Source: JAFALK01 sp042701975 (GTDB taxonomy: Bacteria; Pseudomonadota; Gammaproteobacteria; Burkholderiales; Burkholderiaceae_C). Taken from it: a stretch of DNA of 64,000 nt. The stretch spans positions 2,418,001 through 2,482,000 of the forward strand of contig CP170561.1 in NCBI GenBank assembly GCA_042701975.1, read 5' to 3'. The translations under genes and the position numbers were made by a program. Shown one piece after another: positions 1 through 7,793 of the stretch (positions are counted from its first letter, which is position 1; each line of letters starts with the position of its first letter). The notes below the pieces were generated by a model. The model did not search any database. It saw only the letters and a list, made by a program, of their open reading frames with translations, and was not told the DNA's origin.

Positions 1-1371
1 TCGCGCCAGCTCCGGCGTCTTGCAGACATCCGCCAGCGAGCCACCGCAAGCCATCCACGCCAGACGCGCCGCGCCCAGCGCGCCGCCGGCCTCGGCACCC
101 ACCGCGTTGTCCAGCCGCACGCCCAGCATCGAGGCGAGCATCCTGGCCCACCACTCGCTGCGCGCACCGCCGCCGACGAGCCACAAGGACTCGGCAGAAC
201 CGCCGCCGGACTTCAGTGCTTCCCAGCCGTCGAGCAGGCCGAAACCCACGCCTTCGAGCACGGCATAACCGAGTGCTGCAGCGTCATGCTCATGCGTCAG
301 ACCGAAGAAGACGCCCTGTGCATTGGCGTTGTTGTGCGGCGTGCGTTCGCCCGACAGATAGGGCAGGAACAGCGGCGCCTGCGCGCGCGCTTGAGCCGAC
401 ATCTGCGAGACCTTCTCGATCAGCGCCGCCTCCTGCCCCGGCATGCCGAGCAGTTGCGTCACCCAGCGCAGGCTGCTCGCCGCGCTGAGCATCACGCTCA
501 TCTGGTGCCAGGTGTTGGGCAAGGCATGGCAGAACGCATGAACGGCGCGGGCCGGGTTGGGGCTGAAGCGCTCGTTGCACAGGAAGATCACGCCCGAGGT
601 GCCGAGCGACAAGAAGCCCTGGCCCGGACGCACGACGCCCATGCCTACGGCGCTGGCGGCGTTGTCGCCACCACCACCGGAGATGACGACACCCTTGGAC
701 AGGCCCCAGCGTGCGGCCAGCTCGTCCTTCAACACGCCGCCCGGCTCGCTGCCTTCCACCAAGCGCGGCATGTGGCTTTCGTTCAAGCCCGTCAGCGCCA
801 GCGCCTCGGCCGACCAGCGGCGCTTGGCCACGTCCAGCCACAGCGTGCCGGCCGCGTCGCTCATCTCGCCGATGTGCTCGCCGCACAGGTGCAGGCGCAA
901 CCAGTCCTTGGGCAGCAGCACCTTGGCGACCTTGGCGAACAGCGCCGGCTCATGCTCGCGCATCCACTGCAACTTCGGGGCCGTGAAGCCGGGCATGGCC
1001 AAGTTGCCGGTGATGGCAGGCAGCTCGGGGCAGTCGCGCATCATCTGCTCGCCCTGCGCCGCGCTGCGGCCATCGTTCCAAAGAATCGCCGGACGCAACA
1101 CCTCGCCCGCGGCATCGAGCGTCACGGCGCCGTGCATCTGGCCGGAGAGGCCGATGCCGCGCACCTGCGCCAACTCGGCGCCGTGAGTGCTCTTGAGCTT
1201 GGCCATGCCTTGGTCAAGCGCAGCCCACCAGTCGGCGGGGTTCTGCTCGCTCCACAGCGGCTGCGGCCGCTGCACGGTGAGGCCTACGCCGGTGGTGGTG
1301 ACGATCTGGTGCTGCTCGTCGAGGAGCAGCAGCTTGATCTCGGAAGTGCCGAGGTCGATGCCGAGGAACAT
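1..1371 (-). CDS. xylB: Xylulokinase (partial, C-terminus beyond window)
   Basis: Phosphorylates D-xylulose to xylulose 5-phosphate, the step after xylose isomerase, in the cytoplasm. Translating the minus strand from the ATG at 1371 gives 457 uninterrupted codons to the window edge; the family is usually about 480-500 residues, so only a short C-terminal piece is missing. FGGY-kinase signatures are visible: N-terminal GIDLGTSEIK phosphate-binding loop, LSGQMHGAV, and LSLGTSGVIF in the second half. It lies 24 bases downstream of xylA on the same strand, so it is the last visible gene of the transporter-xylA-xylB operon. Identification is firm from motifs and neighbour; the frame is open because the stop codon is outside the window. 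Confidence 0.95.
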   Translation of the reverse strand, partial: MFLGIDLGTSEIKLLLLDEQHQIVTTTGVGLTVQRPQPLWSEQNPADWWAALDQGMAKLKSTHGAELAQVRGIGLSGQMHGAVTLDAAGEVLRPAILWNDGRSAAQGEQMMRDCPELPAITGNLAMPGFTAPKLQWMREHEPALFAKVAKVLLPKDWLRLHLCGEHIGEMSDAAGTLWLDVAKRRWSAEALALTGLNESHMPRLVEGSEPGGVLKDELAARWGLSKGVVISGGGGDNAASAVGMGVVRPGQGFLSLGTSGVIFLCNERFSPNPARAVHAFCHALPNTWHQMSVMLSAASSLRWVTQLLGMPGQEAALIEKVSQMSAQARAQAPLFLPYLSGERTPHNNANAQGVFFGLTHEHDAAALGYAVLEGVGFGLLDGWEALKSGGGSAESLWLVGGGARSEWWARMLASMLGVRLDNAVGAEAGGALGAARLAWMACGGSLADVCKTPELAR

Positions 1372-1395
1372 AGGTGTTAGCTGCTAACCGTTGAA

Positions 1396-2712
1396 TCAGA
1401 CGTAGTCGTTGACGACATTTTCCAGTCGTTCCTGACGGCCCGAACGCGGTTGCGGCGACAGGTTCTGCGCGTGCACCACGGCAGCTAGGTCGTCCAGGCT
1501 CGCGCCCTTCAGGATCTTCTGGCCCAGGTCGCCGTTCCAGCCGGCATAACGGCCTTCCACAGCGTCTTCGAGCTTCTTGCTCTCGAACAGCTCGGCCGCG
1601 CAGATGAAGGCGCGGGCCATCGTGTCCATGCCGCCGATGTGACCTTCCAGCTGGTCGGTCGGCTCGATCGATTGGCGGCGCACCTTGGCGTCGAAGTTCG
1701 TGCCGCCGTTGCCGAAGCCGCCGTTGCGGATGATCTCCAGCATGGCCGGAACCAGGGCGACGTGGTTGTTCGGGAACTGGTCGGTGTCCCAGCCCAGTTG
1801 CTCGTCGCCGCGATTGGCGTCGATGGAGCCGAGGATGCCCAGGGCGCGGGCGGTGGCGACTTCATGCTCGAAGCTGTGGCCGGCCAGCGTGGCGTGGTTC
1901 ACCTCGAGGTTGACCTTGACTTCGTTCTCCAGGCCGTAGGTCTTCAGGAAACCATAGACGGTGGCGCTGTCATAGTCGTACTGGTGCTTGGTGGGCTCTT
2001 GCGGCTTCGGCTCGATCAGGATGGTGCCCTTGAAACCGATCTTGTGCTTGTGCTCGACCACAGCCGAGAGGAAGCGGCCGTACTGGGCCATCTCGCGCTT
2101 CAGGTCGGTGTTCAGCAGGGTTTCGTAGCCTTCGCGGCCGCCCCACAGCACGTAGTTCTGGCCGCCCAGGCGGTTCGTCCACTCCATCACGTGCTTCACT
2201 TGCGCGGCGGCGTAGGCGAAGACTTCGGGATCGGGGTTGGTGGCGGCACCGCTCATGAAGCGGCCGTTGGAGAACAGGTTGGCCGTGCCCCACAGCAGGC
2301 CCACGCCAGTGTCTTGCATCTTCTTGCCGGCAGCTTCGAGCAGCGCGTCGAGGATGCGGTTGGATTCGGCGAGCGTCTTGCCTTCGGGCGCCACGTCACG
2401 GTCGTGGAAGCACCAGTAGGGCAGGCCCAGGCGGGCGAAGAAGTCGAAGGCGGCGTCGAGCTTCATGTGAGCTGCCTTGACCGGATCCGCTTCATTGAAC
2501 CACTCGCGCTGGAACACGGTGTTGCCGAGGCCGAAGACGTCCTCGCCCTTCCAGCAGAAGTTGTGCCAGTAGCAGACCGCGGGGCGCAGATGCTCGGCCA
2601 GGGTCTTGCCCAGCACCACGCGCTTGGCGTCGTACCACTTGTAGGCGAGCGGGTTCTTGGATTGCGGGCCCTCGTACTTGATGAAGGGGAGGTTGGAGTA
2701 GGCGGTGCTCAT
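1396..2712 (-). CDS. xylA: Xylose isomerase
   Basis: Interconverts D-xylose and D-xylulose in the cytoplasm, feeding xylulokinase. The 438-residue length fits the long (class II) isomerases. Visible signatures are the catalytic histidine in WCFHDRDVAPEG (His103 from this start), the metal-binding IEPKPQEPTKHQYDYD, NLEVNHATLAGHSFEHE and GDEQLGWDTDQFP. Two ATGs are possible: the one at 2721 has AAGG directly abutting it, while the one at 2712 has AAGGA eight bases upstream, so 2712 is preferred (three residues shorter). It sits between the sugar symporter and xylB, all leftward, and is probably co-transcribed with them. Confidence 0.97.
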   Translation of the reverse strand: MSTAYSNLPFIKYEGPQSKNPLAYKWYDAKRVVLGKTLAEHLRPAVCYWHNFCWKGEDVFGLGNTVFQREWFNEADPVKAAHMKLDAAFDFFARLGLPYWCFHDRDVAPEGKTLAESNRILDALLEAAGKKMQDTGVGLLWGTANLFSNGRFMSGAATNPDPEVFAYAAAQVKHVMEWTNRLGGQNYVLWGGREGYETLLNTDLKREMAQYGRFLSAVVEHKHKIGFKGTILIEPKPQEPTKHQYDYDSATVYGFLKTYGLENEVKVNLEVNHATLAGHSFEHEVATARALGILGSIDANRGDEQLGWDTDQFPNNHVALVPAMLEIIRNGGFGNGGTNFDAKVRRQSIEPTDQLEGHIGGMDTMARAFICAAELFESKKLEDAVEGRYAGWNGDLGQKILKGASLDDLAAVVHAQNLSPQPRSGRQERLENVVNDYV

Positions 2713-2750
2713 GGTGGTCATCCTTGAATCAGAGCGGGGTCGGTGAGAGT

Positions 2751-4259
2751 TCAGGCCGGAGCGAGCCCAGCAGCGCGGCGGCGCTGGTCCAGGTCATCGG
2801 CCATCTTGAGCGTCGTCTGCTTGTCCAGCTTGTTGAAGTAGAGGCAGACCGCGCAGGCAGCAAAGAGCAGGCCCACGACGATGCTGGAGCTGAAGCGATA
2901 GCCTTCCAGCGCGTTGGCTGCGGCGGGCGCGTGGGTGTCGTAGTCGAAGAAGCCGGCCAGCAGCCACAGCAGGCTGGCCGAGCCGAGCGCCAGGCCCGCC
3001 TTGAGCGAGAAGCCGATGGTGGCGAACACCATGCCGGTGAAGCGGCGGCCGGTCTGCCATTCGGAGTAGTCCGCCGCGTCGGCGTACATCGACCACATGA
3101 TGGCGCAGGTCGGCGCAAAGGCGATCGAGCCGAAGAAGGCCTGGCCGACCATGCCCCACACCGAGGTCGGCGTGAGCGTGTACATGTAGAAGGCGTTGAA
3201 CGCGCAAAGCACGAAGCACCACAGCGCCACGGCGCGACGGCCGAAGCGTTCAGCCAGGCCGGTGGACAGCATGATCACGACGATGGTCGTGCCCTGGCCC
3301 ACCATGTTGACGATGCTGTTGAACACGTCGGCGGCGTTGGAGTTGCCCGCAGTCTCGCGCGTGCCGTGCACGATGTAGCCCAGCGCATCGGCCAGGCTGC
3401 CGGTCGATGCAGCGTCCGGCGTCGTCAGGCCCAGCATGGCGACGAAGTCGAACATCGCGCCCTTGTCGGCGAAGTGGTGGTAGTAGTTGTAGTGGGCGCC
3501 GCCGCGCAGGGCCAGCATGCCGAACTGGAAGACGGTGTAGAGCACCAGCGCGATCCACGGGCCATTCTTCAGCAGGTCAGAGAAGTCCTGCTTGGGCGAG
3601 CTGGCGACCTGCGCCACGGGCTTGACGCGTTCCTTCGTGGTGAAGAAGGTGATGGCGAACAGCACCAGGCAGGCCACGGCCCAGATCGTCATCGTGACCT
3701 GCCAGCCGTGCTGGCGGTCCGCGCCTTGCGCGAACTTGGCCACCAGCGGCAGCGTGAAGCCGCCCACGACGAACTGCGCGATGTTGACGGAGATGAAGCG
3801 GAAGGAGTTCAGCTTGTTGCGCTCGTTGAGGTCTGCCGTCATCACGCCACCGAGGGCGGAGTAGGGCATGTTGTTCATCGAGTACAGCGTCATCAGGATG
3901 GTGTTGGTGATGCCCGCGTACGCCACCACCATGCCCATGCTCCAACCCCACGCCGGATCGGGCGCGCTGTAGGCGGCGATCATCACCACGGCCCAGGGCA
4001 CGGCGGTCCAGATGATCCACGGACGGAACTTGCCCCAGCGGGTGTTCGTGCGGTCGGCCAGCACGCCCATGATCGGATCGAAGACGGCGTCCCACAGGCG
4101 CGGCCACAGCAAGATGGCGGCGGCGGCATTGGCGCTCAGGCCGAAGATGTCCGTGTAGAAGTTCAGCTGGAACAGCACCATGGTCATGAAGACCAGGTTG
4201 GCCGCGGCGTCGCCGGCGCTGTAGCCTGCTTTTTCGAGGAAGGAAAGGCGGTGGGCCAT
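2751..4259 (-). CDS. GPH-family pentoside/xylooligosaccharide:cation symporter
   Basis: A 502-residue polytopic inner-membrane carrier of the glycoside-pentoside-hexuronide (MelB/XynB/XylP-like) type: N-terminal SFLEKAGYSAGDAAANLVF, about twelve hydrophobic segments, and the loop DPIMGVLADRTNTRWGKFRPW that characterises this family. It probably imports xylose or xylosides with a cation. A GGAGA ribosome-binding site precedes the ATG at 4259. It begins the symporter-xylA-xylB group and follows the GH43 xylosidase by 46 bases; that short gap holds a perfect 15-bp palindrome (4285-4299). The exact substrate cannot be read from sequence; context argues for xylose or short xylosides. Confidence 0.88.
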   Translation of the reverse strand: MAHRLSFLEKAGYSAGDAAANLVFMTMVLFQLNFYTDIFGLSANAAAAILLWPRLWDAVFDPIMGVLADRTNTRWGKFRPWIIWTAVPWAVVMIAAYSAPDPAWGWSMGMVVAYAGITNTILMTLYSMNNMPYSALGGVMTADLNERNKLNSFRFISVNIAQFVVGGFTLPLVAKFAQGADRQHGWQVTMTIWAVACLVLFAITFFTTKERVKPVAQVASSPKQDFSDLLKNGPWIALVLYTVFQFGMLALRGGAHYNYYHHFADKGAMFDFVAMLGLTTPDAASTGSLADALGYIVHGTRETAGNSNAADVFNSIVNMVGQGTTIVVIMLSTGLAERFGRRAVALWCFVLCAFNAFYMYTLTPTSVWGMVGQAFFGSIAFAPTCAIMWSMYADAADYSEWQTGRRFTGMVFATIGFSLKAGLALGSASLLWLLAGFFDYDTHAPAAANALEGYRFSSSIVVGLLFAACAVCLYFNKLDKQTTLKMADDLDQRRRAAGLAPA

Positions 4260-4284
4260 TGCGGCTTGTCTCCGGATTTATTTT

Positions 4285-4299
4285 ATTCGGCGGCCGAAT
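4285..4299. promoter_or_regulatory. 15-bp palindrome, candidate operator of the symporter-xylA-xylB operon
   Basis: ATTCGGC-G-GCCGAAT-type inverted repeat (ATTCGGCGGCCGAAT, self-complementary about the central base) lying 26-40 bases upstream of the symporter start and flanked by AT-rich sequence (tattttatt / tatctattaaaa) that stands out from the GC-rich background. Position fits a repressor site over a local promoter. It differs from the AGCGCT motif found elsewhere in the locus, so a second regulator is implied. The binding protein is unknown. Confidence 0.5.
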
Positions 4300-4305
4300 T
4301 ATCTA

Positions 4306-5982
4306 TTAAAAACGGCCTTCATAGCTGAAGTGGTCGAAATCCGCGATCACGCGACGGTCGTCCTTGAACTGCAGGTCCTGGCAGGCGATGCCGACGAAGT
4401 TGCCCGTGAAGCCGAAGCTGCGGGCGAAGCCGTTGACGAATTGCGTGGCGTACTCGTCGCTCAGGTACTTGGTGTCCAGCTCCGCGCCGAAGGCCTGCCA
4501 GGCGGCCTCGCCCTGGCGGAAATAGAACTGATAGACCGAATGGCGGAACTCCACGGCCAGATCGACCGGGCCGTCGGCGAGCGGGATCGGCGTGGCGTTC
4601 TGGAAGATGGCGCCATCCTTGTTGAAGTTCAGGCAGAGCACGCGCTGGCCGGCGTCATCGTCGCGGCTGACATGCAAGTAGGCGTGGTTGCTGGTGTTGT
4701 AGTACGCCACCAGGCCGGCCATCTGATGCAAGCTCGTCGGCTTGAACTCCAGGCGTGTTTCCACGCGGCAGTTGAAGTGCTGCTGGCGGCGCGCGACCAG
4801 GCTCTGGTCGAACAGGCTCATCAGCGATTCGCCGCCCTTGAGGCGCAGGAAACCGGGGCGCTCGGTCAGCGAGATCCAGTCTTCGGTGAACGGGCGGCGC
4901 AGCGAGTTGAGGTGGTGGTTCAGCGTCTTGCTGTTGTCGAAGTCGTCACGCGGCGCTTCGGCCGGGAAGGGATGGGCTGCCAGCTTGGGCGCGCGCACGT
5001 TCAGATGCGGCACCTGGCCGCCCCCTTCGATCTCGGGCCAGTCGTCTTCGCGCCAGTGAATGCGCTGGATGCCGGTCTCGCGGCCCAGCGGGCAGTGCAG
5101 GCCAGCGTAGCCCTTGGCGGGATCGTTGGCGGCGGCGTTCGGGCCGCTCCATTCGAGCGGGCGGCCACACAGATGGGCCAGGAACCATTCGCCGTCGGCG
5201 GTCTCGACGAGGCTGGCGTGGCCGGAGCGCTGCAGGCCGTCGGTCTTGAGCTTCCAGGCGGTGAGCAGCGGATTGCCCGGCAGCGTCTCGTAAGGGCCGT
5301 CGATATTGCGCGAGCGGGCCAGCGTCACAGCGTGCTCGTAGTAGGTGCCGCCTTCAGCGGTGAGCAGGTAGTACCAGCCTTTGCGGTGGTACAGGTGGGC
5401 ACCTTCGACCACACCCAGCTCCGTGCCCTTGTAGATGTTCTTGATCGGGCCAACTGTTCTCTTCTCTGCGTGGCTGTATTCCTGCAGCAGGATGCCGTTG
5501 AAGTGGTTCTTGCCCGGCTGGTGCGTCCACTGCTGGTTGACGAGCCATTGGCGGCCGTCGGCGTCGTGGAACAGGCTCGGGTCGAAGCCCGAGCTGTTCA
5601 AGTAGATCGGTTCGCTCCACGGGCCGTCGATGCTCGGCGCGGTGATCAGATAGTTGTGCGTGTCCTTGTGCGCGCCGATGGTGGAGCGCACGTCGGTGTA
5701 GATCAGCCAGAACTGGCCTTGCGAATAGCTCAGGCAGGGCGCCCATACGCCGGCCGAATCGGGGTGGCCGGTGAGGTCCAGCTGGCTCTTGCGCGTGCAG
5801 GCGTAGCTGTGATGGCGCCAGTTCACCAGGTCGCGCGAGTGGTGGATGCGCACGCCGGGCCACCACTCGAAGGTGGAGGTGGCGATGTAGTAGTCGTCCA
5901 CGCCGTCCTTGCCGGGCACGCGGCAGATCGAGGGATCGGCATGGAAGCCCGGAAGGATGGGGTTTTGGATCATGGTGCTCAT
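4306..5982 (-). CDS. Glycoside hydrolase family 43 beta-xylosidase
   Basis: Probably releases xylose (possibly arabinose) from short xylooligosaccharides; no signal peptide is visible, so it acts in the cytoplasm. 558 residues match the two-domain GH43 xylosidases: a five-bladed propeller beginning NPILPGFHADPSICRV (general-base Asp), WAPCLSY with the middle acidic residue region, and VVEGAHLYHRKGWYYLL carrying the proton-donor Glu, then a C-terminal beta-sandwich (from about residue 340) rich in aromatic residues that normally closes the active site. It lies 20 bases after the MFS carrier and 46 before the symporter, all leftward, so oligomer uptake and cleavage are encoded together. Arabinofuranosidase side activity is possible. 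Confidence 0.92.
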   Translation of the reverse strand: MSTMIQNPILPGFHADPSICRVPGKDGVDDYYIATSTFEWWPGVRIHHSRDLVNWRHHSYACTRKSQLDLTGHPDSAGVWAPCLSYSQGQFWLIYTDVRSTIGAHKDTHNYLITAPSIDGPWSEPIYLNSSGFDPSLFHDADGRQWLVNQQWTHQPGKNHFNGILLQEYSHAEKRTVGPIKNIYKGTELGVVEGAHLYHRKGWYYLLTAEGGTYYEHAVTLARSRNIDGPYETLPGNPLLTAWKLKTDGLQRSGHASLVETADGEWFLAHLCGRPLEWSGPNAAANDPAKGYAGLHCPLGRETGIQRIHWREDDWPEIEGGGQVPHLNVRAPKLAAHPFPAEAPRDDFDNSKTLNHHLNSLRRPFTEDWISLTERPGFLRLKGGESLMSLFDQSLVARRQQHFNCRVETRLEFKPTSLHQMAGLVAYYNTSNHAYLHVSRDDDAGQRVLCLNFNKDGAIFQNATPIPLADGPVDLAVEFRHSVYQFYFRQGEAAWQAFGAELDTKYLSDEYATQFVNGFARSFGFTGNFVGIACQDLQFKDDRRVIADFDHFSYEGRF

Positions 5983-6001
5983 ATGGACGTGTAGGGGCGT
6001 T

Positions 6002-7543
6002 CTAGCCTCTTGTCGAAAGTGAGAGAGATGCGGCGGCGCGTGGCCAGCCGGCGAAGATGAGGACGGCGCCGATCAGCCCGAGGCCGACGGCGGCGGTGAG
6101 CGCCTGCGTGGCGCCCGAGAATTGCGCGGCGGCCAGGCAGGCCTGCCAGTTGGCGGCGATCGTCCAGGCCAGTGCCAGGCCAAGCACGGCCACGATGCCG
6201 CCGGCGATGAGCAGCGGCTTGTGCGCGATGGACAGGTCCAGGCCGCCGTCCACATCGGCGCGCTCGAAGCGGCCGCGCAGGAAGAACCAGAACATCGCCA
6301 GCGCCGAGAGATGCATCACGCCGGCAAAGATGAACACCGCCTGCTGCGTGCCCGTCCACTGCACGGCCAGCGCGGCCAGCAGGGCAATGAACATGCCGCC
6401 GATGCCTCCGGCCATCGAACCCAGCCCCACGACGGCGCCCGAGACCTTGGTGGGGAAGAGGTCCGTGGCCGAAGTCAGCAGATTCGCCGACCAGGCCTGG
6501 TGGCAGGCCGTGGCCAGGGTGATCAGCGCCACGCACAGCGCAAAGCTCTCGCTGTAATAGGCCAGGATGGAGCCCGGCATGCACATCGCCGCCGCGCCCA
6601 TGGCCACCATGCGCGCGCGGCCCACCGGCCAGCCGCGCTGGGTCAGGAAGCTGGAGAACCAGCCGCCCGCGATCGAACCCACGCTCGAACCCAGGTAGAC
6701 CAGCGCCACGAGGCCCGCGCTCTTGAGCGGGTTCTGTCCGCGCTCGCGCTCCAGGTAGGAGGGCAGCCAGAACAGGAAGAACCACCACACCGGGTCCGTC
6801 ATCAACTTGCCCAGCAGGAAGGGCCAGATCTGTCGGTGGCGCAGCAGCGCCACCCAGGGCAGCTTCACCTGGCTCTCGCTTTGCGGTTGGTTGGCGCGGA
6901 TGTGGGCCAGCTCCTCGGCCGTCACGCGCGGATGCGTTTCAGGCAGATGGAAGCCTCGCTGCCAGAAGATCAGCCACAGGAAGCCCACCACGCCGATGGC
7001 GATGAAGGCCCACTGCCAGCCGAAGCTCAAAGCGAGCCACACCGTCACCGGCGAGGCGATGATGCCCAGCGCCGTGCCCGCGTTGAACAAGCCCGTGGCC
7101 AGCGCGCGCTCTTGCTGCGGGAACCACAGCGCCACGGCCTTCATGGCAGCGGGGAAGTTGGCCGCCTCGGCCAGGCCCAGCAGGAAGCGCACGATGACCA
7201 GGCCCAGCACCGAAGCCACCAGGCCGTGCGCCGCGCTGGCCAACGACCACAGCACGAGGGCCGCAGCCAGGCTCTTCTTCACGCCGAAGCGGTCGATGCC
7301 CGCGCCGATCAGCGGCGGGAAGGCGGCGTAGGCCAGCGTGAAGGCGAAGGTGATCCAGCCGTAGTCGGCGTCGGAGAGGCCCAGGCCGCCGCTGCTCAGC
7401 GGCTGCTGCAGGCTGGTCTTCAGCACCGACAGCGCGTTGCGATCCAAGTAGTTGATCGTGCAGGCGGCAAACAGCAGCGCGCAGATGAACCAACGCTCGC
7501 GGCCCAGTGGTGTGCCGGGCGGCGTGTGGGGCAGGGAGCTCAT
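6002..7543 (-). CDS. MFS transporter, ACS family (hexuronate/aldouronate-type)
   Basis: A 513-residue major facilitator of the anion:cation symporter family, which includes ExuT and other sugar-acid carriers. Visible: N-terminal RWFICALLFAACTINYLDRNALSVL, the RFLLGLAEAANFPAAMKAVALWFPQQERALATG segment typical of ACS carriers, and twelve membrane spans. The C-terminus is longer than usual (about 430-450): after the last standard helix there are two extra hydrophobic segments (roughly residues 425-510). Placed between GH43 and the GH67 alpha-glucuronidase, it probably imports glucuronate, aldouronates or related acids. It heads the leftward operon; the first AGCGCT operator lies 17 bases upstream of its ATG. 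Confidence 0.85.
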   Translation of the reverse strand: MSSLPHTPPGTPLGRERWFICALLFAACTINYLDRNALSVLKTSLQQPLSSGGLGLSDADYGWITFAFTLAYAAFPPLIGAGIDRFGVKKSLAAALVLWSLASAAHGLVASVLGLVIVRFLLGLAEAANFPAAMKAVALWFPQQERALATGLFNAGTALGIIASPVTVWLALSFGWQWAFIAIGVVGFLWLIFWQRGFHLPETHPRVTAEELAHIRANQPQSESQVKLPWVALLRHRQIWPFLLGKLMTDPVWWFFLFWLPSYLERERGQNPLKSAGLVALVYLGSSVGSIAGGWFSSFLTQRGWPVGRARMVAMGAAAMCMPGSILAYYSESFALCVALITLATACHQAWSANLLTSATDLFPTKVSGAVVGLGSMAGGIGGMFIALLAALAVQWTGTQQAVFIFAGVMHLSALAMFWFFLRGRFERADVDGGLDLSIAHKPLLIAGGIVAVLGLALAWTIAANWQACLAAAQFSGATQALTAAVGLGLIGAVLIFAGWPRAAASLSLSTRG

Positions 7544-7559
7544 TGCGCGACGATCGGGC

Positions 7560-7573
7560 TGTTAGCGCTAGCG
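7560..7573. promoter_or_regulatory. AGCGCT-type operator before the MFS/GH43 operon
   Basis: TGTTAGCGCTAGCG, an imperfect inverted repeat centred on GC/GC, 17 bases upstream of the MFS start on the minus strand. It matches the motif TGgTAGCGCTAcCA seen at five other positions in the window (7704, 12192, 18236, 25424, 56190), which is typical in size and symmetry of a LacI-family operator. The right half is degenerate, so this is the weaker of the two copies in this divergent promoter region. Confidence 0.5.
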
Positions 7574-7703
7574 ATCCGCGCGCGGCGAGGCTTGTCGGAC
7601 CGCCAGCTGCGCTGGGGGCTACCGAAAGCGGGGGTGTTCAAGGCTTGTGTCTCCAGAAAATGAATGCTCGGTCATGCTCTTTGTGGCATGCTTGCGGCAT
7701 CAA

Positions 7704-7717
7704 ATGTAGCGCTACCA
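7704..7717. promoter_or_regulatory. AGCGCT-type operator before the GH67 gene
   Basis: ATGTAGCGCTACCA, an inverted repeat about 75 bases upstream of the GH67 start in the divergent intergenic region. Same motif as the operators before the esterase, TonB receptor, GH3 and GH10 genes. The LacI-family gene at 10075 is the obvious candidate binder. Confidence 0.65.
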
Positions 7718-7793
7718 TTTTATCCTGCCAAGCCGGATTTCCTGCGGGTATTCACCCGGATCGGGCTGATACAGAGAACAGAAGAGGCGAAGA

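Noticed and set aside
2724..5994. Long plus-strand frames opposite the symporter and GH43 genes
   Set aside because: Mirror frames of high-GC genes with histidine/arginine/alanine-rich translations and no family features.
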